Source: Eunapius fragilis (taxonomy: Eukaryota; Porifera; Demospongiae; Spongillida; Spongillidae). Taken from it: a DNA stretch of 64,000 nucleotides. Of this stretch, positions 1-11,522 are shown piece by piece. The notes under the pieces were generated by a model, which worked only from the letters and a program-made list of their open reading frames with translations, had not been told where the DNA came from and made no database searches. Each line of letters begins with the position of its first letter. The stretch's first letter is position 1. The stretch covers positions 772,562-836,561 of the forward strand of contig OY811993.1 of assembly GCA_963681505.1 (NCBI GenBank), read 5' to 3'. Position numbers and translations under genes: made by a program.

Positions 1-330
1 GTGGCAATAACAATGTGGGGGAAATATATAACTGATGCTGCTACAATGGCTGCCACAGTTGTCGGTCATTCAGCCAAAGTAATATGCCATTGGGTATATA
101 ACTGTGTCAATATATGAAATGTCTCCTATCCAACATAACATATGATGATATTGAACATATCTTAAGCTCAGATCGTGGTACTGCTGTGGAAATTTAATTG
201 CTGTTATCAGCCTTCACCCATTCAGTAAACAAATAGGTTGGGTTCTCTTTTAGTGCAAGCGTTATTGCGTACAAACTCTCTAGCTTTATTCTGAAAATTA
301 TCATCGCATATAATACAATTGGGATATGGC

Positions 331-950
331 TGTGAACTTGGCTTCAAGTGTATTCACCACCAAAATGGAGTGTATTATGATGGCATGAACAGAAGATGTA
401 ATAGAGGACAGGGAGAAATATTGACTGAACTCAATAACATTAATATATGTAAAAGTAACCCCAATCCATTATTGTTAATGGACAAAAACCATTAAATAGA
501 GATGTACAAGATGAAAGCACATTTTATGCTAACTGTGACGAATCATACTTTTGGGCTGATGAACACAACAGTGTTATTAAACAGAAATCACTTGGCCAGT
601 CAATCACGATATCAGACTTCATTGAAGAAGTGGATGGTTTTCTAACTCTTGAAAGACATTCAGCTCGTGTTTCTCTTGAAATACAAAAGGATGGGTACTT
701 TGATAATGACAAGTTGATGAAACAAGTCGGAAGGACAGTTGATACATTTGAAAGCAAATATCCTTTTGCACGTGCACTGTTTTTATTTGACAATACACCA
801 TCTCACAGGAAAATGGCAGACAATCTACTTAATGCAGATGTCATGAATGTTTATCCTGGAGGGAAGCAACCATTAATGAGGGATACCGAGTGGGCTGGAG
901 AAATTCAAACAATGGCACTCCTTGATGGACAAGCCAAAGGTATGAAGCTT
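331..950 (+). pseudogene. Decayed DDE-type transposase (QDEST...FDN family)
   Basis: An open stretch from about 483 to 950 reads through QDESTFYANCDESYFW, an inner block DGYFDNDKLMKQV, and FLFDNTPSHRKMA followed by PGGKQPLMRDTEW. This D...D layout (QDE early, FDN.PSH later) is that of a DDE-superfamily transposase-like family seen widely in fungi, cnidarians and sponges. A related piece upstream (331-396, ELGFKCIHHQNGVYYDG) is separated by a frameshift near 395, where the reading continues in another frame as DVIEDREKY. A 14-A run near 953 breaks the frame again, so the C-terminal part is lost. The ATG at 630 is internal and not a true start. No TIRs were identified. The family assignment is from remembered motif patterns; cutting or joining activity is not expected from this copy. 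Confidence 0.7.
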
Positions 951-2156
951 CAAAAAAAAAAAAAAAACATTGAAATGAGAGGGCACTTATGCCTACATAT
1001 ACCAACATACAATTGTGAATTAAGTCTGATGTAAAGATTTTGGTGTTTTGCCAAAAAACATACTCGAGCTTATGCGCACGGAAGGATCACGAAAATTTGT
1101 GCCTGAGGGATTGAGTATGTGTTCTACAACAACAATTCAGAAGTATTTTATTGTAGAGACTATGAACAAGCATATAGAAATGGATAAACTGGGAAAGATG
1201 TGAATAAGCAAGTTAAAATGCATTAATCACATAAAAGAGTTTTTGATTCTACATGTACTTAGGGATTAATGTTTGTTAAATAAGTGTACGTGTACGTTTC
1301 ATATTAAGTACAACGATGCAAAATTTGATTCAGTTGATGAAATGCCATACAGCCAACGCTGCCTCGCCTGTTGAGAACACAAATTTGTCTATGTAGAACA
1401 GGCATTCTTTACTCTGTGAAATACAGTTTAAAAGTATCTCATCACATTTCCGACAAAATCAAAACAACGCATCATCAGTATAATGACATGCTTTGATACG
1501 TATGTCATCAATTATCAGAATTTCTATCCTTTTTAACTTCGACAAATTGCAACTTACAATCACAATGAAGGATAAGAGTATAATATTCCATATATTAACT
1601 ACAGAGACTTTGCAATGTAATGAACAAAAAATTATACCTTACCTCAAAAGTTTTTTTATTAACCACTACCCACCTTCAATTTTTTACAATCTTGAACCGA
1701 TCTCCATAACTAGCGGCATGCAACGATCAAACTGCTCATGGACATGCATACTATGATGGTGCAGTTGTGTTGTAAATCTGAGGCCTTAACTCCATTGCAT
1801 TCAAGAGTTATAAACAAAAACTATTGTTTAACCCTATGTTACTTGTTGTGGTCCTGAAACAAAACACATCACATGTATTCACAGGATGATACAAAAATAC
1901 ATGCTGATTCCAAAAATGTAATTGGTTTTTCTACATCGTGTTTGGTTACAGAGATATGGCTAAAAAACTAGAAATTCTCATTTTCCCCTCTTTGTGAGAA
2001 GCACTGTAGAACGCGTGCTTGCAGTCATGGTTATATACAAGAAAGAAGAGGAAACTGGATTCAGACGTTCTCTGTTTGCAGGGCATGTTAGTGAATGGAA
2101 TGCAAGACACTGGCTGGTATGCCTGCTTTTCTATATAAACATGTTGAAGAGTTGAA
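951..2156. other. No supported gene
   Basis: AT-rich sequence with only short open stretches. The part just after the A-run (1041-1200) may be more of the decayed transposase but I cannot align it. I see no RNA gene or clear repeat. Confidence 0.3.
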
Positions 2157-2478
2157 ATGCATGAAACCAAGACATATGGTTTACTGATGAAAGAAAAAGA
2201 CATTTATTGCTCACCAGATGGTGTAATAGATGTTAAGTTACCAGGATGCATATCAACAAAATTAGTTTTGGTTGAGTTTAAAACAAAAGTCTCTATTACT
2301 ACAATCAATGAAGCTGTAACTGCACGGATCATTCATGGAATGTTACTTTGATTCAGACATCCGCAGGACAACTGTTGGACCTCATAGATTTCAAATATTG
2401 CCTAATGCTGTCACTTGTGGTCTCTCAGATGTCTTGTATGTGGTTGGAAGTAAAAGTGGAATTATTTACATTCATTAG
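2157..2478 (+). pseudogene. PD-(D/E)XK / YqaJ-like nuclease fragment
   Basis: The reading contains CSPDGVIDV, then VLVEFKTK, which matches the PD...(D/E)XK spacing of the restriction-endonuclease-like fold used by YqaJ/lambda-exonuclease-type proteins. After a frameshift near 2335 the reading resumes in another frame with TTVGPHRFQILPNAVTCG and DVLYVVGSKSGIIYI, a plausible continuation of the same fold (the HR.Q.L...... YVV pattern of these nucleases). No complete start or end is present; an in-frame stop lies 12 nt upstream of the first ATG. Such nuclease modules are common cargo of eukaryotic DNA transposons and viruses, and the neighbouring transposase and the fragment at 2600-2960 suggest one larger element, but that is inference. 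Confidence 0.5.
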
Positions 2479-2609
2479 TTCATATTTCTGATGTTGTAAT
2501 GAGTGCATGGTTACATACACTGAAAACACTGATTTGCAAGTGTGTAAAGTGAATTTTACATGTAAGTTTATTACAATATTAATGAAATTGGTAACTTTTT
2601 CCATTGATT

Positions 2610-2960
2610 ATAGGACAGCATTCCACTTCCTAAATTACCTGAAGGTGGCTATGGTGGCTGCGTTGATACGGATACTCTTGCTAGCAATTTTTATATATGC
2701 AAGGGACTTTGTGAAGCAATCATTGTACGAGGTAGACCCTTTCCCTTTACCTCTGCTATCCGCATTGCCCCCTCTGTAATAATAATGTGGAATCACTTGA
2801 AGGGCATGACTGATGTATTTTCAAGATGTCTTAAGGATGTTAAGCCCATGTTCAAGAGCCTGCAGCCATATGCATTTATCTGGATTAGATTGATTATGAC
2901 CATGATTTGGAATGTGCATGTACTTGTTCGACTAGGTCACATAGAGAAAAAAAATGACAC
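2610..2960 (+). pseudogene. Unidentified transposon-like coding remnant
   Basis: Two overlapping frames carry protein-like sequence: KLPEGGYGGCVDTDTLASNF in one and, after a shift near 2735, SAIRIAPSVIIMWNHLKGMT followed by DVFSRCLKDVKPMF. The W..LKG.TD..S..LK pattern resembles late regions of transposon-encoded proteins, but I cannot name the family. A further open stretch at 3359-3568 with two Cys-His pairs and a basic tail (KRKRK) may be its end. Confidence 0.35.
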
Positions 2961-3358
2961 ATATAAGTCTATAGTATAGATCCATAATGCAGTAAACAAG
3001 CAAGGATCCTTACACCAATCTATCTTGAGATGTGCGTTGAAATACAAGTTGCAAATTGCTTATCCTCCTTAGCCTATGAAGGTCAATGTTAATCCTGCTG
3101 TTATTGAGTAGGTGTAGGTTGAAAGACACAAATAAGAATTAGAAAAGGCTGAGATATTTGAACTCAGAACATAGTGTTCTACGTCGATACAATGGATTGC
3201 ATTACAATGGTGACTAAGAAACATCAAGACGTATTTATTACATCCATGTCATAACAAACTACTGTGTGCGAAGCTCAAAAGGTAATTATAAAATTCATAT
3301 CACTGCTCATAAAGTATAATTTATTTTATACGTATTCTAACTACAGGTTATCTTCCCA

Positions 3359-3568
3359 ATGTGTCATGCCAAAACAATGAGTCCAACAGGACGAGAGAAT
3401 TTAAAGACTTGCTTTCAAAAGTGTCATGATTCTGTTAAAATAGTAAAGGATTTCACACGAAGAATGACCTCTGAGCTCCAGAAATGTGCTAACAGAGAAA
3501 ATGCAATAGTATCAGCACAGTCCAGGAAAAGGAAACGTAAAGCCGATCGTGAAATGGTGCCAGAGTAA
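3359..3568 (+). pseudogene. Possible C-terminal remnant with basic tail
   Basis: Seventy codons, open upstream of its first ATG, ending in a stop at 3566. It encodes CHAKTMSP, a KTCFQKCHDSVKIVKDF helix-like stretch and a basic KRKRKADREM tail. It lies about 400 nt after the preceding remnant on the same strand and could be its last exon or its disrupted end. Not recognised; kept because its composition is protein-like, unlike the flanking AT-rich sequence. Confidence 0.25.
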
Positions 3569-5700
3569 AGAGTGTTAGAGGAAGACAATAATAATGTCTA
3601 AGACATGTCATATAGATTATTGATATGCCTCAGTGTGAATAACCTCCATTTGTGCATCAATCGCAACAAGTTGAATCGTACGAAATGTCGTACAATTCCA
3701 TACATTACAGATGGTATAATTATGGTTACATTACCGGTGCAATGACCTTTTGTGATTTTAAGGCCAATTTAATGCAAATGTATGCTCTTTTCGATATATG
3801 GTGTTTAAGTATTAAAAAAATGACTTGTTATCATTAGAAAAAATTGTACCAATTTTACAGGCATTGGGACTAGTCCGCGACACCATTGAAGAAGTAAACG
3901 TTAAACGGCTTCATTATTAAAAAATATAAAACATGCTGCAAATCCACAATATGAAGAAATCTACCAGCTATTTATGAGGATTGCAAAGCACTGTGTACTA
4001 AGCTTTACAGTTTTCAATAGCTGCACCAGAATGCATACCGTACAGAACCAGTGAAGCGTTAAAATAGTGCTTGGAATATAATTCCATTTATGCACAACAT
4101 CTGACAACTGTGGGAGTGTAACATGACTGCCTGCATCTGATTGGTAGCGACAGAATTCAGTGTAAACAAAACATTTGTACATCTGAGTACGAAACCAATG
4201 CACACTGATTCACATCACCATATTGAATGAACTAAAATACTTCTGTATACACAGGCAGTGCATGTGTGATTATAACATCACAAGGTGCAGTGATCCTTGG
4301 TATATACAACCCACACACCATTCCCATCTGACCATGAAAAAACTTACATTTCTTTCTGTATACTGTATCATTTCTTCTACAGGATAAAAGTCAGTAAACC
4401 ATCAGTCAATGAAACTTTACTTTGCTGGCCATATGCATTAAAGAATATTACACCCGTCATAATTTAGAACAATCGCGTACACGTATCTATACTTATGTTT
4501 ACAGTGTGGCTGTGTGGATTGTAGTCATACTGTAGGTCATTTTAAGCCTGAAGGGATATCCAAATGGATTTAAAAAATTGCCTGATTTTTCACAATCCTA
4601 CAAAATTACATACTGGTTTGACCACTACAGCAGTCCTGTACATGTTAAAAACACCTCTATATTCGATTATTGATTATTGACTACAATGTCTAATCCTCCC
4701 CCCCCCCCACACACAGTGGTTTAAAAGTAGGGGTCATGATGACATTTTTGAATTAGGATAGATTTGTATTGGTGTCATGTGGCATAATAGCAGTTTTTTA
4801 AACTTCATTAAATAATCAAACCCACAAATTCAAGATTTTATAACCTTATCAGGTAGTACTTTTTTGATCAAACTGAAATCAAGTATACAGAACTGTTCAT
4901 GGATCATAATTATATTGCTATCATTTTAGAAAGATAGATGCTAAAAGGTGATCTTCAAATGAAAGGCAACTACTATGTATAACGTGCTATCTTGGACTGG
5001 AACGAACATTATGTTCTTTTCCACATAATGAACAGTTAACAACTGACGGTGATACCTCATAATAGGATCTGATTTAATCCACAACCTTGTCAAAACAGAT
5101 TGGCACTCTGAGACGTTTCTCTTGCCAAGCTCTCTCTGTACTTTAGTATATTGTGCTCTAGAGGCTCTTCAGAAAATACACCAAGACCTGCTGAGTCATT
5201 GGCATCCCAGCTGAGTGAGCCAGGATTTGATGCATGGAAGGAGTAAACCTGAAGGTGGGCCAATGCGTTACAATCAAAAGCGATGTTTCTTTGCAAAGGT
5301 GATCTAGCTCTTCAGTGTTTACATTTCATCTTGAGCAAACTGCTTTTAACACGGGGTTTACGTAAGATGCGGGGAAATATAAAACATTCATAATTCCCTC
5401 CTTACGTTTGATTCCCAAGCTAATTACACTGCCTAACAGACCTTCTTACATGCAACTGTACTGTAGAGTTGGGGCCGAAAGTTCATACCGTTGTCGTACA
5501 CTGACGTCTCAAACCAACCTCATTAGCGTTTTCGCGGTGTTCCTCAATTTCAAGGTGCACTTTCTCCCCTTGGCTTAAAAAGTGTGCCATTAGCATCTCT
5601 GGCATAAGAAAAGGCTACACAATAGCTATATATAAAGACAATGCAGCAGCCATTTGAGGTGCAGTGTGTTTTACTCACGAAGAGAATAATAATGATGAAT
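3569..5700. other. AT-rich intergenic or intronic sequence
   Basis: No gene, tRNA or transposon end could be supported. A short C10 run with CA repeats lies at 4699-4720. Short open frames here have no protein-like pattern. Confidence 0.4.
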
Positions 5701-5919
5701 AAAATTACCTTATAAGCACAGTAGCCATCAATAGGTTAATGCTGTTATAGTAACAGGCACTTCGTCGTTTGCACATATCCAGTGGCTTTCGGAATTGTCA
5801 TTCAGTTGTTCTTTAGTATAGATGCTGAAAGGTTCCAAAGCTATCCGCAAAAATTTAAATCCAGAATTACGTATAATTATACATCCTAATTTTATTTATT
5901 CCTCGTATAATTCATTAAC

Positions 5920-6190
5920 CATTAACAGCACCAGACTGACCTGAGAAATTACCTTCTTCAAAACTCTGCAATGTTGATTCTATCAAGGAGAAAAGGTGGG
6001 AATGTTATTATAAATCACTTGTGTATGTACATGTGGATCTAACAGTACAGTTCTGCGCACCATTTGGTAGAAATGCCCTCCACTAAATACATTGCTACAA
6101 ACACATTCATCAACCACACCACACTTACCTTCGTCCATGTTGCTCTCAACAGTTGCAACTCCTAATGAGGGGATAATTGAGTTAAGCCCA
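5920..6190 (-). repeat. Microexon cassette, copy A
   Basis: Minus-strand cassette with two short exon-like blocks inside GT..AG borders: 6161-6129 (33 nt, acceptor CATTAG, donor GTAAGTG) and 5979-5953 (27 nt, acceptor TTGATAG, donor GTAATTT). Related cassettes lie at 11277-11522 and 16855-17105. In one common phase they read V-A-T-V-E-S-N-M-D-E then S-T-L-Q-S-F-E-E. The roughly 150-nt intron between them is also shared. Exon status is inferred from borders and from length differences that are multiples of three among copies. Confidence 0.45.
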
Positions 6191-6645
6191 CCAGTGTAGA
6201 GAGTGAAGGTAAGACTTGGTTAGATGCTTGCTACTGCTTTAATAGGGAGAGTTCATGCCCCAATACCAGTTTCAGCATAAATATGCATACTCATGAAATA
6301 GTAAATTAGTCTTACTATTAGTATGTGAGGTGTAATATACATCAAAAGAAAGCTAACTCTCACTTATATGTTTGGTGCAATCCCCACACTCATAGCTACA
6401 ACCGTTCGTGCGATACATTTATTTAAAGTAACACGGTTTGCATTATCTTAACGGTAATAGGCTGCGTAGTACACTTTTTTCGTAGACCGTTTCGTTTGAA
6501 TTTGGCATACCCCGGTCACTTATTTTTGCCCAACTAGAGGATCTACGCAGTATCATGTCTAAATTCAGCTCCTTTAGGCATACAAACGGAATGTACAAGC
6601 TGGTACAGAAATATCATACCATTCCAATATAGTAACATCATTAAC

Positions 6646-7076
6646 TTGTTGGTAGGCTTACTTGTACAGCATGCAGCCATGGCGAAAAACATACAAAATC
6701 AGTTTGCGACAAAGTGCTATGCAGGAACACATTGTACCAAGAGCTGCAGATGCATCGATCGCAGACGTGGTAGACTGAAGAAGGTTGCTGTGCCATTAAG
6801 CCCTGAGCATGCAGCAGCTAGAGTTCATGTTAAAGAATCTGCCATCAAAGACGAAGTGGTAGACCGAAGAAGGTTGCTGTGCCATTAAGCCCTGAGCATG
6901 CAGCAGCTAGAGTTGATGTTAATGAATCTGCCGTCGAAGACGATGAAGATGATGAATCAGGCATTTCAGTCATCGATTACACAACTCAAGCACAGATACT
7001 GACAGTACTGGATGCTATGGGCTGTAAGGGACATGAAACCTTTGTGCGGCGGCTCCCAAGAGTTGAGATAAGATAG
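6646..7076 (+). pseudogene. Cys-rich CXC-like fragment with internal duplication
   Basis: Begins with a Cys-rich block (CYAGTHCTKSCRCIDRRRGR) that resembles half of a tesmin/TSO1-like CXC module, also found in proteins of eukaryotic DNA transposons. It then runs into VPLSPEHAAARV and an acidic stretch. The block from about 6767 to 6855 is duplicated directly after itself with an 89-nt period; since 89 is not a multiple of three, the duplication shifts the frame, so the coding is split into two overlapping frames (6646-6888 and 6879-7076). This indicates a dead copy. Function is unknown; a transposon origin is inferred from the surroundings. Confidence 0.4.
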
Positions 7077-7277
7077 TATATGCGATCTGATGATGATGTT
7101 GATATATCAACCATGAATAGAATAGAGAAAGTGTTTGGTAGTGGTATCCTGGCCTGGGCATGAATGCAGGTTCCTAACTGGAACCTGAAGAGCCATCATG
7201 ACGTGAAGGTTTGCAGTCTTAAATCAATTCTGGCTCTATTAGATCAGTTGCAGGTCACTTAAACAGATTTTAATCTC

Positions 7278-7775
7278 TCACAATCTGATGCTACCATGCT
7301 CGCCAGCATAACCTCTAACATCAGAGATGCATTGAAATGTGAAAAAACATTTTACCTCTTTGAATGCAAGAAGACTGCTTGTGCCTTTAGCAGATGCACC
7401 AAGGAAATATGTGGCTTCCTTCTCACACTGAACCTTGGCTATGTAAATCACATTATGTTTCAAGCTAAGGTAGACAAACATTATCTCTCACATGGGTTGA
7501 ATGTTCATAATTATGCTGAGACACACTCTCATGTAGAGGATAGCATTAACAGTGTTGTATGTACAGCAAAGATAATGTATACCGCTTTGCGTGGCAGGCT
7601 AAAAAACGTGCTCCAAACAAGGATTTAAGGTGGAATGATCTGAGAAATATATACGCAATGAAGTCCTTGGTACTAAGGCATGACATCACTACAATTTACA
7701 AAGTGTACTTGGAAAAGCACACTGAGGAGATGCCTGACAAAACTAACCAGTGGAAAGAACCTGTTCTATGATACT
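7278..7775 (+). pseudogene. Unidentified coding remnant
   Basis: Overlapping frames 7296-7628 and 7559-7771 contain protein-like sequence: GYVNHIMFQAKVDKHYLSHG, then ETHSHVEDSINSV, then in the second frame KDNVYRFAWQAKKRAPNKDL and ATG-poor KSLVLRHDITTIYKVYL. The H.H.E.....(V/I) arrangement followed by a basic helix recalls the late part of transposon-encoded integrase-like proteins, but this is only a resemblance. At least one frameshift lies near 7600. It probably belongs with the CXC-like block upstream and the 166-codon frame downstream as one decayed element. Confidence 0.3.
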
Positions 7776-7979
7776 GTGAACCACATCACTGGTGGTGTCA
7801 GGCATCATGAAGCATGGGCTGGGATTGATTATATTAAGGTTAACTTTCACAAAGATAACTTTGTCGTTGTTGACAAAAGTAATCGATGTGCTTGCACCTC
7901 TCTCAGATGTAGACCACACAATACATCACACATTGTATAGTCTCCGCATACATTTCTCAACTACTGCTATGGGGTCCAT

Positions 7980-8480
7980 GTGAGAGAGGGTGTCAAAGCA
8001 TCTGATGAATCAGTGTGCCTTCCTATGCATCATCTTCAGGAACATGATGTCCAACAGTTTAGAGCTTACCAGAAACTGAATGAGTTAGTTCAATATCCAG
8101 AGAGGTTTGAAGAGTCTTCAATACAGCAAGTTGTGAAAAAGGATCGAAGCCAGCACAGTTCCTGTGCGAAGGCTGTTGGTGTAGTGTTGGAACACAATGA
8201 AAGAATAAGACAACCGCCAGAATTTTCACTTGACCTTGTGCCTGACAAAAAACCAAGCAAGAATCTTAAACCTGGTGGTCGCCTGGAATGCTGTGCCTGC
8301 CGAGGCCCTTATCTCTTTCATAATAAGCTGAGGCATGTGGCACTGTGCAAGCTAGATGAGGACCCCAGTAGGTTGGCTGAAATTGCGGATGTACTTGTGA
8401 CCATTCATCAGTGTGAGTGCCGGTGTCGGAGTTCATATTGTCCCCCTGGAAAAAGTGTCTCCCCAGACACTGTGTCATAG
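7980..8480 (+). CDS. Hypothetical protein, 166 codons, Cys-rich C-terminus
   Basis: The longest uninterrupted frame of the first 40 kb (166 codons). The N-terminal half is polar with a KLNELVQYPERFEESS stretch; residues ~105-120 carry CCACRGPYLFHNKLRHVALC, a C..C....H....H...C-like arrangement that could bind zinc; the end has a second Cys cluster (CECRCRSSYC). The frame begins as an ATG right after a run of other-frame coding remnants, so the start may be internal to a larger decayed gene. I do not recognise the family. It may be the 3' end of a transposon gene rather than a host gene. Confidence 0.35.
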   Translation: MREGVKASDESVCLPMHHLQEHDVQQFRAYQKLNELVQYPERFEESSIQQVVKKDRSQHSSCAKAVGVVLEHNERIRQPPEFSLDLVPDKKPSKNLKPGGRLECCACRGPYLFHNKLRHVALCKLDEDPSRLAEIADVLVTIHQCECRCRSSYCPPGKSVSPDTVS

Positions 8481-9700
8481 GATATAATGTCCCCTGGACT
8501 AACAATCCTAGGATATTGTATCCCCCCTACACTAGTTTGTCCTGTCCCTAAGTATATAGTAATGTTATTAAACTTATACAAGTGTGGGTTGACTAACAGA
8601 TAGGCTAGACACGGCGCAGTTTTTCAGTGTCTTGTTCACGGCTGCTATCTAGTCGTATACACAAAGATCAGAACGCTCACTCAGAAGAAGAGCAAACCAA
8701 AACTTCATAGTTGTCCGTGGTGGTTTTGCATCTGAAAATGAGAAATCAGCCTCCATCACGGAGTGTCAATGTAGAAAGTAGTAGCGGAAAAAGTCAAACG
8801 TTTTCTCATATTGATAGCCTGTCATACATCACCTGAAGGTACATGGTCATGTACACTGTCAGCATAGAGTTGGCAGTGTTAGTACAATGAACAAGTTAAA
8901 TATCACGACACAATTTTAGTCCTATAGCTAACATGCTGAATTGTTATGTACATGGTATCTGGTCAGTTCGAAATCAGAACCTATGCGAGTAGGTTCCATA
9001 AAGGAATCCTGCAGTATCATGAGTGACATTACAAAAACGTCACTCACGTCTAGCGGGACGGCCAAGAGTCGGGCCACTTCGCTCTTAGTGGCAATCGAGC
9101 GATCAAAAAGGAGAACAGTTCTGCATTGTATCTATGTTATAATGAATAGGTGCCGAACGCTAGATTTACAAAGCATTCGCAAGGTAAACCTAGCGTTTTT
9201 TGAGGGTCAAGGGTTCTGTGGTTATCTATTGTACCCTCTTCGAAATGGCAGCTAATGTTGTGTCTGGAAGTAGGCTATCAGCAGTATCTGCTTTAGTCTT
9301 TGACTTCAAGCTAAAATTTCTTTCCAAAGAGTTTTCGTGGCAAGATGGATCGATAAAGACTTGGATGGTACCATCTGCCCCAGACTGTTGTAAAATTGAA
9401 TTATTTTCTGATTGTCTATGGTTTTTACATACTGTGCTGCATAGAAATCCGAAATACTCATAATGGTGGGAATAACAGCAAATCAATACGGGGCCTTGAA
9501 ATCTAACTTAACCAACACTGTTGAATTGCGCACAGGATTCTCCATCAATGCCACAGCAAGTTGCTTAGGTGTTGACACCTTTCTTCCTCCCTCTCCCTGG
9601 ACAAGATAGCTATATTTATCCACAGTGTGCCAAGTGTTAGTACAATTTCAAATCACCACATCTCCTTGAACAGCATGTGTACAATGGGACTGCAGAATCT
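8481..9700. other. Intergenic sequence with small hairpins
   Basis: No coding pattern is supported. Three small inverted repeats are visible: 9021-9045 (GAGTGAC...GTCACTC), about 9075-9097 (GCCACT...AGTGGC) and 9156-9197 (AACGCTAG...CTAGCGTT). Confidence 0.35.
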
Positions 9701-9714
9701 CATGATGCTCTTAA

Positions 9715-10310
9715 CATTGCCATGAAACATGCTGATCAAATTTTAGTTCGGATGGACTTTTCTATTGCTGGTGCTATTGATCAAAGTGCAAGCATGTTCT
9801 AAGGTGATGTTGAAGCAACATACGCAATGCAGGTTGGGCTCATACAAAAAAAAATGCACCCAGAGCTCTCCTTCAAGGTTAGCAATGTCATCCAAGAATG
9901 ATGGGAAGCAGGAGACAATAAAAAACTTGGTAGTGTTAAGATATCAGCTGATGGATGCCAGACTGGATGAAATGCAGCTGCAGAAGGCAATTCGACTAAG
10001 TGAGCTTCCTCTTCCTGGAATGATAAGGGCAGTGTATTAAAGAATTGGTAGCAAACCACAGGCAGAATCTGTTGGTAAGAAACGTGGAAGGCCTCGTGCA
10101 GATGATGAACAATATGGAGAGAAGAAGGTTAAGGTATCCTACCTTGATTGTGATATGCAAAAGGACATCACAAAGTGGACGAAGCTTGAGCTTCAAGCCC
10201 ATCTTTGCCATCACAGACTGAAAAAAGAACTGGTAACAAACCTGAGCTCATCCTTTGTATCCAGGAACACATGGAAAAAAAAGATCAGACACGATAGTAG
10301 TACAACACAG
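9715..10310 (+). pseudogene. Decayed gene with AT-hook and SAP-like motif
   Basis: Fragments in shifting frames. 9715-9905 reads KHADQILVRMDFSIAGAID and later QVGLIQKKMHPELSFKVSNV with a stop between. 10041-10215 is open and carries an AT-hook-like KKRGRPRADDE then W.KLELQAHLCHHRLK. A one-base shift at the A6 run near 10222 moves to a frame reading TGNKPELILCIQEHMEKK. Together the last two pieces match the SAP motif layout (L...L..H.L...G.K.ELI..I..H), a short DNA-binding fold found in chromatin proteins and many transposon proteins. The frameshift and stops make this a broken copy. Whether it was a host or transposon gene is open. Confidence 0.45.
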
Positions 10311-11276
10311 ACCAATTTATTTGTTATGCAAGTGTGCAATTATTGACGTAAATAGGATTGGGTACGAGACCAAAGCCATTGAGCAATTGTCTGGTAAAAG
10401 ACACAAGTGGAAACTATGGCGCATGCATATGAAACATAGTTTTTCATAGCCTATGGATTTTTATAGTTTAATTCAACAAACTGCATTAGTTTTGGAGCGT
10501 TAAACGCAGTACAAAAAAAGTGTACCTTTTGTTGGTAAGGGCTAGACATAAATGCAGGCTTCGATCAACTATAGATATAATACTGCAAATTGCGCCAGAC
10601 ACTACGCAGAGATTGACTCAAAACATTTTAAAAAATTTTAGTAAGGGAGCTAAACCTAATGAGACTATTTTTTGTTTTTATGAGTTCAACAAATTGGGCT
10701 TAAATTTCACGGACGCGGTGTTAAATATATATAATTGTGTCTTTCTGCCAGAGCTTCAAAGTAATTGAGATTCGCAGTTATAGTAACCATGGATGCGTAT
10801 CTCAATCAAATAGCTTCACACTAATGCTTTGACTTGGGACCAGAGAAAATGAATTAGAGCTTGGAAATTTCAGGCCAAGTTCAAAGGACCTGTACAATGA
10901 CCATGCATGGGCAAATGTAAATGGAAATTTAAAACTGGCAAAACTTGAATAAATTTATTTTCTGAACACTGCCATAGACAAATGTACCCCTGGGAGGATG
11001 CCTGGTACATTAGACATTAAAGGCCTAGGAAGTATTCAGCTTCTCCATTACCAAATGTGAATTGGCATCTGACAATTGATTCCAGCTGTAGTCCATTGGT
11101 TTAGACAGATTTAACTAACAGACACTTTGTCATTTTCACATATCCTTGGCTATAGGAGTTGTCTTTTTTAGTATACACACTGAGAGGTTCCACCCCTATC
11201 CACAATAATTAATTCTGGGATTACGCATATATTAATATCTTGTATGATCTGTTAACCATTAACAGCACCAGACTGA

Positions 11277-11522
11277 TCAGATAAAATTACCTTCTTCTGA
11301 ATTCTGAATCTGCAGTAAAGATTCTATCATATGGGAAAGGTGAGTGTTATTATAATCAAATGAGTATGTACATGAAGATCTAACAGTACAGTCCTGTGCA
11401 CCAAAAGTTAATTGGCAAAAATGCCTCCTATTGTTATGAACACATGTATCAACCACACCACTTACCTTCTTGCATGTTGCTACCATCAGATGCAGTTCCT
11501 GATGAGGGGATAATTGAGTTAA
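11277..11522 (-). repeat. Microexon cassette, copy B
   Basis: Second copy of the minus-strand cassette: exon-like blocks 11498-11466 (33 nt, donor GTAAGTG) and 11323-11291 (33 nt, donor GTAATTT). In the common phase these read T-A-S-D-G-S-N-M-Q-E and S-L-L-Q-I-Q-N-S-E-E. Flanking sequence upstream on the plus strand (11140-11280) also matches 5790-5950. Directly to the right lies the 190-bp inverted-repeat element. Confidence 0.45.

Noticed and set aside
5090..5296. 68-codon minus-strand frame
   Set aside because: No recognisable pattern, no splice context; probably chance.
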